DNA of 64,000 nt from Lignipirellula cremea (lineage in GTDB: Bacteria > Planctomycetota > Planctomycetia > Pirellulales > Pirellulaceae). Made by a program: the position numbers and the translations under genes. The notes beneath the pieces were generated by a model. The model was not told the DNA's origin. It saw only the letters and a list, made by a program, of their open reading frames with translations, and did no database searches. Below, in pieces: positions 8,335-16,855 of this stretch; the stretch's first letter is position 1, and every line of letters begins with the position of its first letter. Location of the stretch: the NCBI RefSeq assembly GCF_007751035.1, contig NZ_CP036433.1, positions 5,189,001 through 5,253,000 of the forward strand. Reading direction: 5' to 3'.

Positions 8335-9933
8335 ATGCCGCTCCGCCTTACCAATCTCGAATTGCCTGTCGAAGAGTCCGAAGAGAAGCTGCGCGCCCTG
8401 ATCGCCGCCCGGCTGGACCTGGATGCCAGCGAACCGTTCACCTGGCGTATCCTGCGTAAAAGTCTGGACGCCCGCACGCGGGACGCATTGCGGTTTGTCT
8501 ACACGCTGACGGTCTCCTGGCCGGGGGAGGCCGACTGGCTGGCCAGTCATGCCGGCAAAAAAGGGGTCGAGCGTTTCGAGCCGACCCAGTTTGTGAATCC
8601 GCCGCCCGGGTCCACGCCGCTTCCCGATCGGCCGGTCGTCGTCGGTTCCGGTCCGGCTGGGCTATTGGCCGCCTATTACCTGGCCGCCCGCGGCTATCGG
8701 CCGTTGATCCTGGAACGGGGCGATCCCGTCAAAGAGCGTGTCCCGGCGATCCGTGATTTCGACTCTGGCGGACCGGTCGACCGACAGAACAACTACCTGT
8801 TTGGCGAAGGCGGCGCCGGCACATTCAGCGACGGCAAGCTGACCTGTCGTTTGAGCGGGCCCGAGGTCGACTGGGTGCTGGAGCGGTTCGTCGAATGCGG
8901 CGGCAAGCCGGAGATCCGTTATGAACAACGGCCCCACCTGGGCAGCAATCGCCTGCCGATGCTGGTCCGTAATTTCCGCCGGAAGATCGAAGAGCTCGAC
9001 GGCGAATATCGCTTCCGCTGTCAGATGGAAGAGCTGGACCTGGTCGACGGTCGCGTCCAGGGGATCAACACCTCCAGCGGTTATATCCGCACCTCGGTCG
9101 TGGTGCTGGCGATCGGTCATAGCGCGCGCGACACGTACGAAATGCTGCATCGCCTGGGCGTGCCGATGGAGCGCAAAGCGTTCCAGCTGGGGCTGCGGAT
9201 CGAACAGCCGCAAGAGCAGGTGAATCGCCACAAGTACCGGCGGGATATTTACGAGCCGATCCTCGGCGCTGCCGACTACACGCTGTCCTGCCGCGGGGAA
9301 CGCGACCTGTTCACCTTCTGCATGTGCGCGGGCGGCATGGTCATTCCCAGCGTGTCGGAGCCTGGGATGTTCTGCACCAACGGTATGAGCAACTCCCGTC
9401 ACGATACGCCGTTCGCCAACTCCGGCGTGATGGTCACGCTGGAGCCGGGCGAGTTCGGCAGCGACCATCCGCTGGCCGGCGTGCACTTGCAACGCCAGTT
9501 CGAAGCGGCCGCGTTTGAGCTGGCAAGAGGGACGTACCAGGCGCCCATCCAGCGGGCCAGCGATTTCCTGGCCAGTCGCGCTCCCGATCCGGCGGAGAGG
9601 CTGGAAAGCTCGTACCCCCGCGGCGTGACGCCGGCCGCTTTGGACAGCGTGCTGCCCGCCAGCGTGATCTCGGCCTTGCGGGCCGGCCTGCCGGTGATGG
9701 ACCGGCAATGGCGGGGCGACTTTCTCAAGAACGCGACGCTCGTCGGCCCGGAAATGCGAGGCAGTTCGCCCGTCCGCATCGCTCGTGAACGGGAGTCCCG
9801 ACAGACGCCCGGCATTCCGGGCCTGTTCCCGGTCGGCGAAGGCGCCGGTTACGCCGGCGGCATCATCAGCGCCGCCGTCGACGGCCTGCTCACCGCCCGG
9901 CAAATCGTACAGGATTTCGCTTCACCAGGCTAG
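8335..9933 (+). CDS. FAD-dependent dehydrogenase, COG2509-like
   Basis: A 532-residue cytoplasmic flavoprotein. A roughly 95-residue N-terminal domain (start MPLRLTNLELPV, with an FTWRILRKSLDAR segment) precedes the dinucleotide-binding motif VVVGSGPAGLLAAYYLA near residue 102. Further family-like segments are NNYLFGEGGAGTFSDGKL and, near the C-terminus, GLFPVGEGAGYAGGI, typical of an FAD-contacting loop. This architecture matches the uncharacterised dehydrogenase family COG2509; substrate and partner are unknown. AGGA precedes the ATG by eight bases. The stop TAG lies in an empty CTAG site, the tetranucleotide type used by the MITE family in this window. No operon partner is evident. Confidence 0.85.
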   Translation: MPLRLTNLELPVEESEEKLRALIAARLDLDASEPFTWRILRKSLDARTRDALRFVYTLTVSWPGEADWLASHAGKKGVERFEPTQFVNPPPGSTPLPDRPVVVGSGPAGLLAAYYLAARGYRPLILERGDPVKERVPAIRDFDSGGPVDRQNNYLFGEGGAGTFSDGKLTCRLSGPEVDWVLERFVECGGKPEIRYEQRPHLGSNRLPMLVRNFRRKIEELDGEYRFRCQMEELDLVDGRVQGINTSSGYIRTSVVVLAIGHSARDTYEMLHRLGVPMERKAFQLGLRIEQPQEQVNRHKYRRDIYEPILGAADYTLSCRGERDLFTFCMCAGGMVIPSVSEPGMFCTNGMSNSRHDTPFANSGVMVTLEPGEFGSDHPLAGVHLQRQFEAAAFELARGTYQAPIQRASDFLASRAPDPAERLESSYPRGVTPAALDSVLPASVISALRAGLPVMDRQWRGDFLKNATLVGPEMRGSSPVRIARERESRQTPGIPGLFPVGEGAGYAGGIISAAVDGLLTARQIVQDFASPG

Positions 9934-9940
9934 CAGGGCA

Positions 9941-10039
9941 AAGGTAGGGGACTTGGCCACAAGTCCCTTTGCCTTCGCGGCGCCTTCTGGGATCTGCAGC
10001 CAGATCCACATGGGGACTTGCGGCCAAATCCACTACCTT
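9941..10039. repeat. 99-bp near-palindromic element (repeat D)
   Basis: Its ends are inverted repeats of 27 bp with three mismatches (9941-9967 against 10013-10039, outer sequence AAGGTAG). Each arm contains a nested hairpin based on GGGACTTG...CAAGTCCC; in the left arm the 8-bp stem with a GCCA loop is perfect. A 20-bp block of it recurs inverted in repeat C of the 58.5-59.7 kb array. It lies 11 bp from the CTAG flanking MITE-A copy 2. Confidence 0.65.
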
Positions 10040-10054
10040 GCAAGCCTTCGCTAG

Positions 10055-10169
10055 TGGTGCGTCAAACTTCGATCTTAGAGTGAGCGATTTCGGCCGTGCT
10101 GCCAAAAAAACCGGGGCTAGCGCCCGGCGGCTGATTTAGAGAAACCTGATTTTATGGTTTGACGCACCA
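10055..10169 (+). mobile_element. MITE-A copy 2, flush against the hom stop codon
   Basis: A 115-bp copy with perfect outer repeats TGGTGCGTCAAAC/GTTTGACGCACCA and a perfect CTAG duplication (10051-10054 and 10170-10173). The right CTAG, read on the minus strand, supplies the TAG stop codon of hom. It is about 9 bp shorter than the other copies, having lost one GCTGCTGT-type repeat unit. Confidence 0.85.
10090..10130 (-). terminator. Rho-independent-like terminator inside MITE-A, downstream of hom
   Basis: On the minus strand the element reads CCGGG, a 7-nt loop CGCTAGC, CCCGG, then TTTTTTT. It lies about 45-75 bp beyond the hom stop codon in the right orientation to end the hom transcript. 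A mobile repeat therefore appears to supply this gene's terminator. Confidence 0.6.
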
Positions 10170-11468
10170 CTAGTCCAGCACCCGCATGCAGACGCTGGGC
10201 GGGTGGACGCAGCTGAGCTGATCGAGCGCTTTCATCGCGGGAGACGAGGCCTGTTCGCTGGCGGCGTGCGTCATGATGATCAGCGGCACCGCGTGCGGCG
10301 TTTCGTCGTCGGGCTCGTGCTGCACAATCGAAGCGATGGAGATGCCGTGATCGCCCAGGACGCCTGTCACTTTGGCCATCACGCCCGGCTGGTCGTCGAC
10401 GGAAAGCCGCAGGTAGTAGCGGCTGCGCACTTGCGCCGGATCGCACGGCTGCACGCGGGCTTCCTGCTGCGACCAGAGTTCGAGCGTGCGGAAGGTGATG
10501 TTCGTTCGCCCCACGGCCGTGTCGATCATATCGGCCACCACTGCCGACGCCGTTGGCATCTGCCCGGCGCCGAGACCATGGAAAAAGACCGGGCCGACCG
10601 CATCGCCGACCACGCTTACGGCGTTAAACGCGCCGCGCACTTCCGCCAGCGGCGAGCCATGTTTGACGAGCGTCGGCGAGACATGCAGCTCCAGCCCGCT
10701 TTCCAGCAGTTGCGCCACGGCCAGCAGTTTGATGCGATAGCCCAGTTCCTGGGCGTGGGACAGGTCGGTCAGGTCGAGCGTGTCGATGCCGGCTCGGGGG
10801 ATGTCCCGCCAGTGGACCCGGGCGCCAAACGCCAAGTGGGCCAGAATGGCCAGCTTCTGGGCGGCGTCGGCTCCGTCGACATCCATCGTGGGGTCGGCTT
10901 CCGCATACCCGCGACGCTGGGCGTCGGCGACGGCCGCGTTGTAGCTATCGCCCTGCTCTTCCATCTGGGTCAGAATGTAGTTGCTGGTGCCGTTCAGAAT
11001 GCCGCGGAGCGACAGCACCTGGTTGGCAGACAGGCACTGGCTGATATTGGCGACGATCGGAATCCCGCCGGCGACGGAGGCCTCGAACGCAATCGAGCGG
11101 CCTAGTTCCCGGGCGCGGTCGAACAATTCCGGACCGTGTTCGGCCAGTAGCGCCTTGTTGGCGGTGACGATATCTTTACCGCTTTCCAGCAGTTTCAGCA
11201 TGATCGTACGGGCCGGCTCCAGGCCGCCGATCAACTGCGCCACCACACGAATTTCCGGGTTGTCGGTGATCACGCTCAAGTCGTCGGACAGCAGTCCGGC
11301 AGGCAAGTCCGCATCGCGAACCTTGGCCAGATCACGGACGACGACCGACTCCAGCCACAGCGTGCGACCTGCATGCCGGGCGGTGCGGTCTCCATGATCA
11401 AGCAGCAGCCGAGCAACGCCGGAACCTACGGTGCCCATACCAACCACGGCGACCTTCGTTGTTTCCAT
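10170..11468 (-). CDS. hom: Homoserine dehydrogenase with ACT domain
   Basis: Reduces aspartate semialdehyde to homoserine with NAD(P)H in threonine/methionine biosynthesis. The 432-residue protein starts with the Rossmann motif VVGMGTVGSGVARLLLDHG. It contains the substrate-domain segments GILNGTSNYILTQM and RRGYAEADPTMDVDGADAAQ. It ends with an ACT domain (about 345-430, YLRLSVDDQPGVMAKVTGVL), usually the allosteric threonine sensor. Length and domain order are normal for the bacterial single-function enzyme. The ATG follows GGTAAGG. The stop codon TAG is contained in the CTAG target duplication of MITE-A. The gene is divergent from the M42 peptidase gene, 120 bp away. Confidence 0.96.
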   Translation of the reverse strand: METTKVAVVGMGTVGSGVARLLLDHGDRTARHAGRTLWLESVVVRDLAKVRDADLPAGLLSDDLSVITDNPEIRVVAQLIGGLEPARTIMLKLLESGKDIVTANKALLAEHGPELFDRARELGRSIAFEASVAGGIPIVANISQCLSANQVLSLRGILNGTSNYILTQMEEQGDSYNAAVADAQRRGYAEADPTMDVDGADAAQKLAILAHLAFGARVHWRDIPRAGIDTLDLTDLSHAQELGYRIKLLAVAQLLESGLELHVSPTLVKHGSPLAEVRGAFNAVSVVGDAVGPVFFHGLGAGQMPTASAVVADMIDTAVGRTNITFRTLELWSQQEARVQPCDPAQVRSRYYLRLSVDDQPGVMAKVTGVLGDHGISIASIVQHEPDDETPHAVPLIIMTHAASEQASSPAMKALDQLSCVHPPSVCMRVLD

Positions 11469-11588
11469 GACCTTACCATCTACATTGAATTATCTTAGCC
11501 CGGACCGGTTGAAAACCTGGCGGGGGTCAGCGAGATTGACATCCTAGTCAATTCCCCCCGATCTGAATATCCCGCGAAAGGACACTCC

Positions 11589-12647
11589 ATGGAGCCGCGA
11601 CCTCTCGAATTCCTGCAGAAACTGCTGACCACGCCGAGTCCGTCTGGTTTCGAGGGCCCCATCCAGGAGGTCGTTCGCGAGTATGTGAACGATTTTGCCG
11701 ACGAAGTCACCACTGATCTGCACGGCAACCTGGTGGCCTGCGTCAATCCGGGCTCTCCCTTGCGCGTGATGTATGCGGGCCACTGCGATCAGATTGGCAT
11801 GATCGTCACCCATATCGACGAACAGGGGTACATTTACGCCCAGACCATCGGCGGCTGGGATCCGCAGCAGCTGATCGGCCAGCGGATGACGATCTGGTCC
11901 GCCAGCGGGCCGGTCGCCGCCGTGATCGCCCGGAAGGCGATCCATCTGCTGAACGACGCCGAGCGGAAGCAGGTCGTGCCGCTGGAAGAACTCTGGCTGG
12001 ATATTGGCGCCAAAGACCGCGACGATTCCGCCAGCCAGGTCGAAATTGGCGATCCCGTGACGCTGCAGCTGGGCATGCAGAAGCTCCGCAACGGCATGGC
12101 GAATGCCCCCGGCATGGACGACAAAACGGGGGTCTGGATTGTGATCGAAGCGGCCCGCAGGGCGGCCGCCAAAGGGGTCTCCTGCTCGTTGTATGCGGTG
12201 TCGACGGTCGCGGAAGAGATCGGACTGCGTGGCGCCCGGACGAGTGCGTTTTCGATCGATCCGCATGTCGGGATTGCGGTCGACGTGACCCATTCGACCG
12301 ACTGTCCCACCATCGACAAGCGGCAACGGGGAGAGATCAACCTGGGGAAAGGGCCGGTCATTTTCCGTGGCCCCAACATGAACCTGAAAGTGACCGAACG
12401 CCTGGTTCGCCTCAGTCGGGAGCAGGAGATTCCGCACCAGATTGCTGCGGTCGGCCGGGCAGTGCCGAACGACGCCAACGCCTTGCAGGTGAATCGCGGT
12501 GGGATGGCTGTCGGTCTGGTCGGCACGCCAAACCGTTACATGCACAGTGCGGTGGAAACGGTCGCGCTCGCCGATCTGGAAAACGCCGCCAACCTGCTGG
12601 CCGCTTTTGCCTGCAGTCTGACCGACGACGAAGACTTCCGTCCGTAA
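11589..12647 (+). CDS. M42-family metallo-aminopeptidase
   Basis: A 352-residue dinuclear metal peptidase of the M42 (glutamyl aminopeptidase/FrvX/TET) family, normally a cytoplasmic oligomer trimming peptides. Metal ligands can be placed on AGHCDQIG (about residue 63), GMDDKTG (about 175), the glutamate pair in VAEEIGLRG (about 208) and VDVTHSTDCP (about 233). The segment TPSPSGFEGPIQEVVREY is typical of the family N-terminus. AAAGGA stands seven bases before the ATG. Substrate preference cannot be deduced. No operon partner is evident; the next gene is on the other strand and ends 37 bp away. Confidence 0.9.
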   Translation: MEPRPLEFLQKLLTTPSPSGFEGPIQEVVREYVNDFADEVTTDLHGNLVACVNPGSPLRVMYAGHCDQIGMIVTHIDEQGYIYAQTIGGWDPQQLIGQRMTIWSASGPVAAVIARKAIHLLNDAERKQVVPLEELWLDIGAKDRDDSASQVEIGDPVTLQLGMQKLRNGMANAPGMDDKTGVWIVIEAARRAAAKGVSCSLYAVSTVAEEIGLRGARTSAFSIDPHVGIAVDVTHSTDCPTIDKRQRGEINLGKGPVIFRGPNMNLKVTERLVRLSREQEIPHQIAAVGRAVPNDANALQVNRGGMAVGLVGTPNRYMHSAVETVALADLENAANLLAAFACSLTDDEDFRP

Positions 12648-12683
12648 CGGTCGGCCAGGATCCATTACCTGGGAAATCCATCG

Positions 12684-13583
12684 TCAGACCACGAAGCCGG
12701 CGAAGTCGCTGATGGTGGAGACGTCGCCCTGGAGCGTGTCGCACGCTTTCCGCTGGCGTTCGATGGAAATGGGGCCGACCGTCGGGGGCGGGCTGCGGCG
12801 GGCGACGATCGGCAGGTGGGTTTCGCCGGCGTACTCGGCAAAGGCCGGCAGGCTGGTTGCATCGAGCAGTACGGCGTCCGCCCAGTCAGGGGCCGGCGTC
12901 GGTTGTTGCGGATCGACACAGGCAAGCCAGACCGGATTGGGGGCCGCTGCCTTCGGTTTGTCGAGCTGCTGAAAATCGCCCTGCACGGCCAGAAAGCAGA
13001 CCGACGGATGCCGCGCCAGACGCTGGGCGCTTGGGATGAAGTCGCCCGCGCCCGCTTCCAGCATCGCCATGATGGGCACGCCCTGCTCCGTGGCGGCCTG
13101 GCAAAAGTCGTCGGGCGGGTTCGCCATCACGCACACGCCGCCCTGGTCGTTGAGCGCCTCCAGCTCTTCGGTATCGGCGGAGGGGCAGCTCACGCCGCGG
13201 AGCACCCAGCGGCGTCCCTCCCAGTAAAAACTCTGATTCTTGGCTCCCAGCGTGCGCAAGCCGATCTCGCGCTGTACCTTGCCCCGCAGTTGATCGCCTT
13301 CGTACGCTTCCACGGTCACGCGGTAAATCGACGGCGTTTTGGGGGACCAGGGGCACGGATCAATCACCTCGGCCTCCGCCAGCAGCGACGCGCCGGGTCC
13401 CAGATCGCGAAAACGAAAGGTCGCCGGCAACGTGTACGAACCCGGGCGAAACGGTCCTTGCACCGTTCCTGTCAGGCGCCACGGGCCAGAAGTTTCGGGC
13501 CGTGGAGTGGTGGCGTACACACGCGTGCGCATCCGGGAGGTTTCGCCGTAGAAGATTTCCAAATGGTCGAACATGCGTCGCAA
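12684..13583 (-). CDS. Degenerate GH2-like protein, function unknown
   Basis: A 299-residue protein without a clear signal peptide. Residues about 70-135 (PWSPKTPSIYRVTVEAYEG, then IGLRTLGAKNQSFYWEGRRW) closely resemble the junction between the immunoglobulin-like domain and the barrel in glycoside hydrolase family 2. The rest is too short for a full (beta/alpha)8 barrel, and I see no NE or other acid/base motif, so it is probably not an active glycosidase of that family. It is the last gene in the minus-strand run after the WD40 protein (175 bp gap). It could be a carbohydrate-binding remnant or a diverged planctomycete family. Confidence 0.6.
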   Translation of the reverse strand: MRRMFDHLEIFYGETSRMRTRVYATTPRPETSGPWRLTGTVQGPFRPGSYTLPATFRFRDLGPGASLLAEAEVIDPCPWSPKTPSIYRVTVEAYEGDQLRGKVQREIGLRTLGAKNQSFYWEGRRWVLRGVSCPSADTEELEALNDQGGVCVMANPPDDFCQAATEQGVPIMAMLEAGAGDFIPSAQRLARHPSVCFLAVQGDFQQLDKPKAAAPNPVWLACVDPQQPTPAPDWADAVLLDATSLPAFAEYAGETHLPIVARRSPPPTVGPISIERQRKACDTLQGDVSTISDFAGFVV

Positions 13584-13758
13584 TATTTCCGGGCGTTAGC
13601 TCGCAGGAAGCGGGAGGGCCAGCGCCAGGGTATCGCCAGGCTGGCCGTGTGTTACTCCGAGAATGTAACGTCTTTGAGTGAGTTGCGTTCTCTCCCGGCG
13701 AAAAAGTCGACGCCTGGACGCTCGATTCAAGGAGAAAGTTGCTCGCCGTTCACCTGGC

Positions 13759-15309
13759 TCATTCCAGGTCGTTGAGGACATTCCGCTCCAGGGCGGCTCC
13801 GGCGGCGGCCGCCGCTTCGGGTTGCGGGTGAACGGCGGCGATGCGAGTCAACAAAGCGCGACCCGCAGGCGACATGGTTTCCAAAGCCAGGACGCACCGC
13901 ATCAGCTGCAGTCGCTGGGCGTCGTCGAGATCGCCTTGCGACATGGGAGCGGCCAGCATCTGCCGCAGTCGGTTCCGCGGTTCGGCCGAGGTCGATTTCT
14001 CCAGGGCGGCCCGCAGCACCAGGTCGATGCCAGGCCGCAGGTCGGACAGATTTTCGTCGGCAGCCTGGCGAACAGCGAATTCGTTGTCGTCCAGTTCCCG
14101 GATCCAGCGCTGGAGATCCGCCTCAGCGGCGCCCGCTTTCAAAAAGTCGAGCTGGCCTGTGAAGTATTTGGCCGCCGCGGCGGGATGCGAGCAGAAAGCG
14201 CCTACCGCCTTGAAGGCATGGGCCGGTTCATCGCTGGCCATGTCGAACCACCAGCCGGCCATTTGCTCGGGCGTCGGCTCGGTGATTTCGGTGGGGGCGG
14301 GAAAGAGCGTACGACGCACCTCCCACAGCAGGATTCCGCCATCCTGGAAACCGACCGCCAGACGTCCTCCGCCTGGCGAAAATGCGGCCGCTGTCGGTTC
14401 GAGCTCATCGAGCGAAATCACGGCGGCGGGACGCATCGTCAACCGTTCCCAGATCCGCACGGTATGGTCGGAACTGGCGGTCGCCACCCAGAGATTGTCG
14501 GCGGAAAAGGCCGATCCCTGGACCTGCTTCTCGTGGCCTTCCAGCGGGGCATAATCCAGCGCGACGTCGCCGTTGTATTCGTAAACCCGGTACAGCATGC
14601 AGTCGGGCTGGCCGCGTTTTCCGATCAGCAGCCGCTCGCCGTCGTAGGGGGAAAAGTCCACCACCGCTGGACCTTGCACGCCGGCCGAAAGCATGATGCT
14701 GACCGCTTCCTGGTCGAAGATTTCCTCGACCTGCAGACGCATCGGATTGGTCAGCAGCCGCACTACGGATTTGCCGTCGGGAGAAATGGCGATCGGCCCC
14801 GTCTCGGCGACGCTCTTGCGGACCTGTTCCCCGGTCGCAGAATCGAACCAGCCGCCGCCCTGGGGCGACAGGCAGGCTACCTGTTTGCCGCCGTCGATGA
14901 AGCGGGCGGCCGTGGCGCCCTGGTGGGAAACGGCCAGCTTCGTTAGCAGTTTGCCCGTTGGGGCGTCCCAGATGCTCACCGATTCTTCCGGTCCCGCTGC
15001 CGCCGTCAGCAGTCGGTCGCCCTGGGGCGAAAACTCCAACGCGGTCAGCGCCTGGCGATGCGGGGCCAGCGTATATTCGACGCGGCCTGTCTCGGTCCGC
15101 CAGACACGCACCTGGCGATCCTCGTGCAGGCTGGCCAGGAACTTTCCGTCGGGCGAGTACGCCAGGCGAAGCACGGCCTGCGCCGGTTCCGCATCAGACC
15201 CTGCCTGCAGCCGGCTGATGGCGCCCGACGGCAGGACTTCTTCAGCTGCGACCGCACCGCCCAGCCAGAGCAGGCCGGCCAGGAACATCAGGTTTCGTAA
15301 CGGGTGCAT
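13759..15309 (-). CDS. Secreted WD40-repeat protein
   Basis: A 516-residue protein with an N-terminal signal peptide (hydrophobic MFLAGLLWLGGAVAAEE, likely cut after AVA). About six to seven WD40 blades fill residues 40-330, with recurring units such as LAYSPDGKFLASL and TASSDHTVRIWE. The C-terminal 180 residues are helical (MAGWWFDMASDEPAHAFKAV and beyond). They resemble the tail seen after WD40 propellers in other planctomycete proteins, which may be HEAT-like. The protein presumably acts as an extracytoplasmic scaffold; no enzymatic motif is visible. It lies 124 bp downstream of the solute-binding protein gene. Confidence 0.8.
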   Translation of the reverse strand: MHPLRNLMFLAGLLWLGGAVAAEEVLPSGAISRLQAGSDAEPAQAVLRLAYSPDGKFLASLHEDRQVRVWRTETGRVEYTLAPHRQALTALEFSPQGDRLLTAAAGPEESVSIWDAPTGKLLTKLAVSHQGATAARFIDGGKQVACLSPQGGGWFDSATGEQVRKSVAETGPIAISPDGKSVVRLLTNPMRLQVEEIFDQEAVSIMLSAGVQGPAVVDFSPYDGERLLIGKRGQPDCMLYRVYEYNGDVALDYAPLEGHEKQVQGSAFSADNLWVATASSDHTVRIWERLTMRPAAVISLDELEPTAAAFSPGGGRLAVGFQDGGILLWEVRRTLFPAPTEITEPTPEQMAGWWFDMASDEPAHAFKAVGAFCSHPAAAAKYFTGQLDFLKAGAAEADLQRWIRELDDNEFAVRQAADENLSDLRPGIDLVLRAALEKSTSAEPRNRLRQMLAAPMSQGDLDDAQRLQLMRCVLALETMSPAGRALLTRIAAVHPQPEAAAAAGAALERNVLNDLE

Positions 15310-15433
15310 GTTGAGCCTGGCGTGATAGGGAGGGAAGGAAGCCCAGTTCTATTGTGAACCAGCAATCCCCCGGCGGCAACTAGCGAATGGGGGGCAAGCA
15401 ACCGGCGGCGTTTGTCAGGCAATGCGACGGAGC

Positions 15434-16846
15434 CTAATTGTCGCCAGTCGCCTGGTCCACGCCGGCCTTGCTGCGGACGAACTGCAGATGCCGTTCGACC
15501 TGGCGATCGACAACCTGCAGCAGTTTGGCGGGAGACGTTTCCGGCTGACTCATGGCTGCGGCGCCTGCTGTCTTGATCTCCCGGTCGTAAAGTGCGGCTC
15601 CGGGGATCACCGGGACTGGCTGCTGGTTCGGGCTGGCGGCCAGCCGGATGAACTCCTGGAACAACGGCTGCTGCTGCAGGAACTCGGCAAACCGAGGCTG
15701 GTCGACCACTTGCTGCGAGACGGGAATCCAACCGCCCGCGGCCGCGGTTTCGGCGGCGGCCGCCGCATGGTCTCCGAGGCCCGTCCAGAACTTCATGAAC
15801 TCCCAGGCGCCTTGCGGATGCCGGGAGCTGCGCGGAATCAGAAAGAAGTTCCCATTGACCCAGCCCGCATCGATCGGGCCGCCGGGCGGCGGCGGCAAAG
15901 GAGCCACGCCATAGGCTATCGGCGCCAGGCCGCGCGCGACACGCCCTGCGTTGGAGGCGGCGATGTCGCGGGTTCGCCATTGTCCATCGAGAATCATCGC
16001 ATAGCGGCCCGAGCCGGGCGACTCGTTCTGGGGCAGCAAAGGGAACGCTTTTCCGGGTAACGACTGGTCGCCTGCGCGAAAACGCTGCACTTCTTCCGCT
16101 CCCAGGCGCTTGGCGTAGCCCTGCATCCAGCCCAGGGCGGCGACGATCGGCGGGCTGTCGGCGGTCGGCCGCTGCGCCTGCTCGTTATAAAAATCGCCGC
16201 CGAACACGGCCCCCCAGGCCCATAGCCGGCGGGAGTCCGGCAGATAACCGATCCGCGTGCGGCGGCCCTGGTCGTCGAATGCCGAGGCGTTGATCGACAG
16301 GGCGTCCAGCTCCGCCAGTGTCCGGGGCGGCGCCAGGTTCAGCTCGTCCAGCAGGGTCTGGTTGTAGTACAGCGCGCGGATATCAAGACCATTGCAGAGC
16401 CCGTACATGCGGCCCTCGGCGTCGGTCGTCAGTCGTCTGGCGGCGGGAAACAGGAACGTCGTCAGGCTTGCCATTTCGGCGGGCGTGGCGACTTCGTCCA
16501 GCGGCGTGATCGCGCCGCGGCTGGCCCAGTCGGCCAGAATCGGGTCGTCCTGGTTCACCAGATCCGGCGGCGCCCCGCCGGTCACGGAGAGGAACAGTTT
16601 CACATCGAGATTGTTGCCGGGCATCGCCAGCGGCTGGACGTAGTAGCGATCCTGGCTGGCGTTGAAACGGCGAACGACGTTCTCGACCACATCGCGGTCG
16701 GCGCCTCCCCAGAAATGCCAGAAAGTGACGACCTCGCGATCCGGCGGAGGCGTGGCGAACTCGTCCTGCGGCTGAAACGAAGCGCCGATAAACACGGCCA
16801 GGACAAACGTCAGCCCGGCTGCCGGCAGGAGGATTTTCTTCCACAT
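15434..16846 (-). CDS. Extracellular solute-binding protein, family 1 (sugar type)
   Basis: A 470-residue periplasmic-binding-protein-like protein. A basic start and hydrophobic segment (MWKKILLPAAGLTFVLAVF) form a signal or membrane anchor; no lipobox cysteine is visible. Family-like segments are REVVTFWHFWGG at the mature N-terminus, GGAPPDLVNQDDPILADWA, GLCNGLDIRALYYNQTLLDE and PQGAWEFMKFWTG. These are typical of proteins feeding carbohydrate ABC importers. No permease or ATPase gene for such an importer lies in the window. The start codon is only 9 bp after the uvrB stop, so the two are probably cotranscribed. Confidence 0.85.
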   Translation of the reverse strand: MWKKILLPAAGLTFVLAVFIGASFQPQDEFATPPPDREVVTFWHFWGGADRDVVENVVRRFNASQDRYYVQPLAMPGNNLDVKLFLSVTGGAPPDLVNQDDPILADWASRGAITPLDEVATPAEMASLTTFLFPAARRLTTDAEGRMYGLCNGLDIRALYYNQTLLDELNLAPPRTLAELDALSINASAFDDQGRRTRIGYLPDSRRLWAWGAVFGGDFYNEQAQRPTADSPPIVAALGWMQGYAKRLGAEEVQRFRAGDQSLPGKAFPLLPQNESPGSGRYAMILDGQWRTRDIAASNAGRVARGLAPIAYGVAPLPPPPGGPIDAGWVNGNFFLIPRSSRHPQGAWEFMKFWTGLGDHAAAAAETAAAGGWIPVSQQVVDQPRFAEFLQQQPLFQEFIRLAASPNQQPVPVIPGAALYDREIKTAGAAAMSQPETSPAKLLQVVDRQVERHLQFVRSKAGVDQATGDN

Positions 16847-16855
16847 GGTCGGATT

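Noticed and set aside
6378-10173. Composite transposon bounded by MITE-A copies 1 and 2 carrying uvrC and the FAD dehydrogenase
   Set aside because: Each copy has its own tetranucleotide duplication, and the genes between have no sign of foreign origin, so independent insertions are the simpler explanation.
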